NCBI GenBank assembly: GCA_026874595.1
Contig: CM049315.1
Location: 16,186,164 to 16,250,163 of the forward strand
Source: Sipunculus nudus
Taxonomy: Eukaryota; Annelida; Sipuncula; Golfingiida; Sipunculidae
Length of the DNA: 64,000 nt
Direction: 5' to 3'
Shown: positions 59,627-64,000 of the stretch, one piece after another
How positions within the stretch are numbered: the first letter of the stretch is position 1
Layout: each line of letters begins with the position of its first letter
Position numbers and translations under genes: made by a program
The notes under the pieces: generated by a model
Database searches by the model: none
What the model was told of the DNA's origin: nothing
Seen by the model: the letters and a program-made list of their open reading frames with translations, nothing else

Positions 59627-59775
59627 TTACTTACTGATGCAACTTTCTGACCCTGCGTGTACGTTACACAATACAGATGATGAATTTGCATTTTACAACT
59701 GAGCTGTCGCTTTCACGTTTGGCTGTTCCAGGATGTAGCGGAACCCCCTGAAAATCGGCAAGTCACGACAGGAAC
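59627..59775. repeat. Upstream block of the ferritin duplication, right copy
   Basis: Counterpart of 51,265-51,415, about 1.1 kb upstream of the copy B TATA box, so spacing to the gene is kept. Confidence 0.8.
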
Positions 59776-60782
59776 GTGACGTGCATGCCCCCCCCCCCCC
59801 AATAATTTACTTTGTACATAACTCTGAGTCTGTGTATATTGTTTATTCTTTTAATATTTTCCTTTGTGTTAATTGACAGTGACAGTGGGATTCATTCCCT
59901 GCCTCTCTTCTTGTGTCGGCTTTGACCACGATGTGCCTTGCCGGCGGTGTGTCTGACTGCTCTACTAATTGTATGCGTACTTGCACTTTGATCGTAGCTG
60001 AACCACCTCAAGTTATTTTACTGGCATATCACCTGTGCTTGTGTAGTTCGTGTAGCTGCTGGTAGATGGTGCTGTAATAGCCCTTGGCAAAGACAACTTT
60101 GTAGGGATTTTATTGGAAAATATTTGAAATATGCCTGTTATGACTCACTTGGCATCGTCCAGTGCAGTTCACGATAAAAAACGGGCATTTCCGAGGGGTT
60201 GCTACAGAGGAGTTGCGGGACAAAGATACAGTGGGCTCACCTCAGTTATAATATAGATTTATTGATTGAGTTGAGGAAACTGGGGTGGTGACTAGCCTAG
60301 AACCCCCCCCCCCCACACACACACACATACATACACACGCCCAAATCACAGCTCGCTCGTGAATATTCATAATTAATAAGTAAGAGCCAGTACTAAACGA
60401 ATCCATGGGACACCGCTGATAAGTTTTCATTACATTTAATCTCCATTGAACTTCTGTGACTATATTAATTTATGTTTTTCATTTGGTCTGAAATCTATTC
60501 ATCTTATTTTTTTGTTTCCAGACTAAAATCATATACAAGACATTTCGACTTATCATATGTTCATGTATGCAAATCATAGAAATACACAGGAAGTCCTAGC
60601 CCCCCCCCCCCCCATATCATGGAACAAAAAATCCCAAGCCGGTTTTAGGTATTTTTTTTCTTCTTTTCGGCACATTTAATTCCCATCAGAGAAAAGATAT
60701 TTACATAAAAGCGGCAATACCGGCATAACTGATGATAATGTGTTGAGCTTAATATACTAGATAAGGCCTACGTTATAAAAAC
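59776..60782. other. Non-coding upstream flank of ferritin B
   Basis: Poly(C) tracts at about 59,790-59,800, 60,303-60,314 and 60,600-60,613, and a short CA run at 60,315-60,326. No gene recognised. Confidence 0.5.
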
Positions 60783-60885
60783 CCCATCACATGATAAATA
60801 CTCATATACGGGGAGTGAAGACGGCTAACAGAACAGTCGACTGGCACGTATAAAAGCCCCCGGTGCAGCCGCGTCACATCAGAAC
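60783..60885 (+). promoter_or_regulatory. Core promoter of ferritin B
   Basis: TATAAAAG at 60,849-60,856, a better TATA box than in copy A, followed by the same TCACATCAGAACAG initiation region. The upstream block with ACTCATATACGGGG is shared with copy A. Confidence 0.75.
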
Positions 60886-60898
60886 AGTTGTCGTTGAC

Positions 60899-60930
60899 TT
60901 GCCTTGGGACGTCAGTGAACGTACGGGCAA
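60899..60930 (+). promoter_or_regulatory. Iron-responsive-element-like hairpin in the ferritin B 5'UTR
   Basis: Identical to the copy A hairpin, loop CAGTGA at 60,913-60,918, with the same departures from the consensus. Confidence 0.75.
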
Positions 60931-61016
60931 CATTCGACAAGACGAACACACGAACCACCAGCCAACAAGTCTGAAAGCACAAAATCTTCAGAGCAAGGGA
61001 AGATATTGGCATCAAG

Positions 61017-61118
61017 ATGGCTTCCAGACCACGCCAGAATTATCATGAGGAAAGTGAAGCCGGGGTCAACAAACAAATCAACTTGGAGTTGTATGCCAGT
61101 TACGTGTACCAGTCCATG
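61017..61118 (+). CDS. Ferritin B exon 1 (34 codons)
   Basis: ATG after the shared 5'UTR; ends TCCATG|GTCAGT, phase 0. Confidence 0.95.
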
Positions 61119-63603
61119 GTCAGTTACTTTTTAAATGATACACAAATAACAATTGTAATTACATATGAAAATATTGTTTTATGATTGTGTACTCTCTTTA
61201 ACTGGGTGCTTGCATTTTTAACGATTAATGTCTCGGTATTTACAGGAATAGGCCTAAAATTGTGTTTGTGTGCGTGTCGTCTGCTGTTTTACTGATGCGT
61301 AGAATTTGTAGCGCAATGTTTTTGGCTTCCAGCCAAAATGGCTCTCTGTCAGATTGCACGCTTGGCGAGAACTGCTTTGCTCACAAGAGTAGTTAAAGAG
61401 TTCAACTCTACTGTTCAAGACTGTTTAGCTCATCTGACTTGAAGTCATCTAAGCTATAACGATCACGCTTTGTCTGTCGTCCTTTCATCCGTCCGGTTGT
61501 CCGGCCGTCCGTCCGTTAACAGTGCGAAAAATTACAACCGTTTAACCTAGAAACTTCTATCTGTATACCCTGCGAAGTCCATGAAAAATTTCCTTGGAAA
61601 CCTTAAATTAGGTCTCTGTTACCCATATCCTCCGCGCTATTCGGCTTGTAAGTACCCAACCCCGAATCATTAAAATTTTTATACAAAAGTTCTGAATAAC
61701 TTTTGCATTTTTCGCCATGATTTTTTGCATGCATCAGTTCCTGCAGACTGGTGGCGCCACCTGTATTTTTTTTAAATTTTCACACATTCTTTTGTCTGTT
61801 TTAGGCCTTCATATGAAGCAATCTGAAGTTAATAGGACACAAAGCGTAACCTTTATACCTAGAAACTTTAACATCAAGGGAGGTCCTAAGTCCAAACTCT
61901 CTAGAAACCTGAAATCAGGTCATGGTGACCTATATTTTGCGAACTACTGGCCAAAAAGATGATTTTGAGCACCAAGAGAGTCGGACGGGGCACTTATTGT
62001 AACTGTAGACCTAGAAGCTTCTGTCTGAAAACCCATAGATGTCCATAAAATAATCAAATTTTACATCTGAAATTAGGTCACTGTGACCAATATTCTTCGA
62101 GCTTTGGGGCACGTATTACCCCCTCCCCAAGAATAATTAAAAATTTGATACAGAGCTCCAGTATCTGAATAACTGATGCATTGATTGCCATAATTTCTTC
62201 CATGCATGTTGATCATGGAGAGTTTCATCATTTCCTGGAGAGAGATGGTGCCACCTGTATTTTTATGCATTTTTCTCTGTTTCGAGACCTTTTAAGAAGC
62301 GGTCTGGCTTTTAATAGGGAAAAAATCATAACCGTTAGACCTTAAAACTTCTAACTGTACAGCCAGTTCTAGGCAAACCTCCTATGAAACCTGAAATAAG
62401 GCCATAGTGACCTATATTCTGCAAGAACATGAGCTGAGTACCCTGTAGGACAGATTTGCCGGATTGGTAACAGTTGGACCTAGAAACGTCTAATTTGATT
62501 AAGACCCAGGGAGGTTCCTGTTAAAATTTATGAAAAAACCCTAAATAATGTCACTGTGAACTATATTCTGCGAGCTGTGTAAAAGAACATGGTTTGGCAC
62601 TCTATTAGTCAGATGGGCACAATTGGTAGCAGTTGGATTTAAAATAAGGTCACTGTAATCTTTATTTAGGGTCTATTGGTAAATGCATGATATTGAGCAC
62701 AATGGGAGTCGTGTTACCCATGGTTCAACCTTTCATGATTCAGCTGAGCGTCATGGCCCATGGGCCACTTGTTTTATTAAGAGATTGTTTTTCCCAAAAT
62801 ATATAATACAGTTGTGCAAGGGAGTAGACTTAGGCCATCAAAATACGTGTGAATTGATTCAATGCAAATTAAAAACAAATTATTAAAAAAGTAATGGTAA
62901 GTATGTGCTATGTAAATAGCTTTATCTTGACGGCGTGATGCGATGCCGTGAGCGTTCAGTTCTGAACTGCGGCTGTCGCTCCACAATCCCTAATGGAAAG
63001 TGGATTTGAATAGACATGACCGATAGAGGAAGGCTGGGGAAGTGATCCCAGAATCGTCAGATCCCAGAAGGGTGGTGGTGTTTCTTGCTTGTATATTTGT
63101 CGAAATGAATGTATGCGATATTGCAACGTATGTACTATACATGTACACATAAATGCATAGAATACGGTACTTAAGCATAAAGGGGCATGTTTTCTGTGCA
63201 CAAGATCATGTAGAGAAATACTTACTTGTCACTCATATATATGTTTATAAGGCGAGGTCAGAAATAACTGCTTTTAGGCCACCCAGCTAAGACGTGAACA
63301 TGAACCTGCAAATTGTGTTTGTCTCTGCAGGCCTCGTATTTCCGGCGTGACGATGTGGCCCTTCCGGGTTTCCACAAGTTCTTCAAGGAAGCCAGCGAAG
63401 AAGAGAGGGAGCACGCTGAGAAGTTGATGAAGTTCCAGAACCAGCGGGGAGGTCGCGTCAAGCTGTCTGACATCAAAGCTCCAGACCAGGAGAGCTGGGG
63501 GACAGGGCTGGACGCCATGCAGGCTGCACTGGAGCTTGAGAAGAACGTGAACCAGTCTCTGCTGACGCTGCATGATACTGCTGAGAAACATGGCGACAAG
63601 CAG
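61017..63603 (+). CDS. Ferritin (H-type subunit), copy B, exons 1-2 (gene continues past the window)
   Basis: Second ferritin subunit gene, coding join 61,017-61,118 and 63,331-63,603 (125 codons seen); the helix D-E exon should lie beyond base 64,000. Exon 1 encodes the same 34 residues as copy A. Exon 2 reads [18 protein letters not shown] and keeps Glu58/Glu59, His62 and Glu104, so the visible ferroxidase ligands are intact. Differences from copy A: Ser36, Arg39 (Asp in A and in most ferritins), Glu57, Ala84. The 5'UTR from the IRE to the ATG differs from copy A at one base in about 120, whereas introns are largely unalignable. Intron 1 is 2,212 bp and carries an inserted dispersed element absent from copy A; intron 2 begins with the junction-derived repeat. 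Confidence 0.95.
61119..63330 (+). other. Ferritin B intron 1
   Basis: Donor GTCAGT, acceptor TTTGTCTCTGCAG. About 1.5 kb longer than in copy A, mostly accounted for by the ~1.35-kb element at 61,427-62,772. Confidence 0.9.
61427..62772. mobile_element. Dispersed non-autonomous element with palindromic terminus, copy 2
   Basis: Opposite orientation to copy 1 (35,574-36,440). The left end is the palindrome AGCTCATCTGACTT-GAAGTC, followed by GATCACGC and GTCCG/CGTCC-rich sequence. The right end is CAGCTGAGCGTCATGGCCCA then TGGGCCACTTGT. Interior units repeat loosely (ACCTAGAAACTT, GGTGGCGCCACCTGTATTTT and GGTGCCACCTGTATTTTTAT about 0.5 kb apart). Longer than copy 1 because of more internal units. 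No protein is encoded. Confidence 0.75.
63331..63603 (+). CDS. Ferritin B exon 2 (91 codons)
   Basis: From GCC TCG TAT after GTCTCTGCAG to AAG CAG|GTAAAT, phase 0 at both ends. Same length as in copy A. Confidence 0.95.
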
Positions 63604-63935
63604 GTAAATACCAAAATAAATTATGATGTCATTGCGACAGACAGTTTAATATCATACTAATTATGTTGTCAAAGCGACAAGAAGGTAAATAGGAAACTAA
63701 ATTGTTGTTATTGGGACAAGCAGGTAAATACGAAAGTACATTGTATATCATGGCAACAAGCAGGTAAATACGAAACTAAATTATGTTGTCAAAGTGACAA
63801 GCAGGTAAATACAAAACTAAATTGTCATGGCGACAAAGAGGTAAATACTAAACTAAATTGTTATCTAAGAGACAAGCAGGTAAATACGAAATCAATTGTT
63901 GGCATGCGAACAACAGGAAAATACTAAATTATGTT
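63604..63935 (+). repeat. Junction-derived decoy splice-site repeats in ferritin B intron 2
   Basis: About seven units of ~45-50 bp of the form GCGACAAGCAGGTAAATAC then AAACTAAATTATGTTGTCA, directly continuing the real exon-2 donor (GGCGACAAGCAG|GTAAATACC). Donor words include AAG|GTAAAT, CAG|GTAAAT (several), GAG|GTAAAT and a broken CAG|GAAAAT at about 63,915. Confidence 0.9.
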
Positions 63936-64000
63936 GTAAATTCCTGTAATTTGCATATTATTTCGACAGGAGGCCGTTGAAGACACGGGCGATTCCCTCT

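Noticed and set aside
63969-64000. TTTCGACAG followed by GAGGCCGTTGAAGAC as ferritin B exon 3
   Set aside because: It does not encode the expected helix-D start (MCDFIES) and may just be intron or a different exon; the window ends too soon to tell.

Overview
The window is AT-rich, intron-rich, repeat-laden animal DNA with no sign of operons or bacterial gene density. The ferritin proteins, the dispersed repeat families and the many long (TA)n and poly(C) tracts point to a lophotrochozoan, most probably a mollusc. That placement is inference from family resemblance; no search was run. Nearly all short open reading frames here occur at about the number expected by chance in such DNA.

Region by region: 1-36.5 kb is non-coding or intronic DNA with several minisatellites (3.25, 4.53 and 18.36 kb), an eight-copy ~180-bp tandem array (15.1-16.5 kb), a small inverted-repeat element (8.64 kb) and a dispersed element with a palindromic end (35.57-36.44 kb). 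A few low-confidence minus-strand exon-like stretches lie at 1-9.3 kb and 26 kb. At 36.67-38.43 kb on the minus strand is one large coding exon: signal peptide plus five complete cadherin repeats and the start of a sixth, recognisable as the N-terminus of the giant cadherin Dachsous. No later exon of it was found to the left, so its next intron may fill much of the left half. Its 5' end lies to the right; a candidate upstream exon and promoter are at 39.28-39.72 kb.

40.1-43.1 kb is a dense cluster of (TA)n arrays. 44-48 kb holds three islands richer in G+C and CpG, each with an unrecognised exon-like ORF. 48.8-64 kb is dominated by a tandem duplication of a ferritin gene. Copy A (52.35-55.75 kb) is complete in three coding exons. 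Copy B (60.85 kb to beyond the window) shows exons 1 and 2. Both have a TATA box and a 5'UTR iron-responsive-element-like hairpin, so both are likely under iron-dependent translational control.

The most striking signal is inside the ferritin genes. The exon-2/intron-2 junction itself, including the last exon bases and the CAG|GTAAAT splice donor, has been copied into a tandem array filling intron 2. Copy A carries about 40 units of ~40 bp, roughly 30 of them with an intact consensus 5' splice site. Copy B carries at least seven older-looking ~45-50-bp units. The true donor is therefore followed by a long series of decoy donors.
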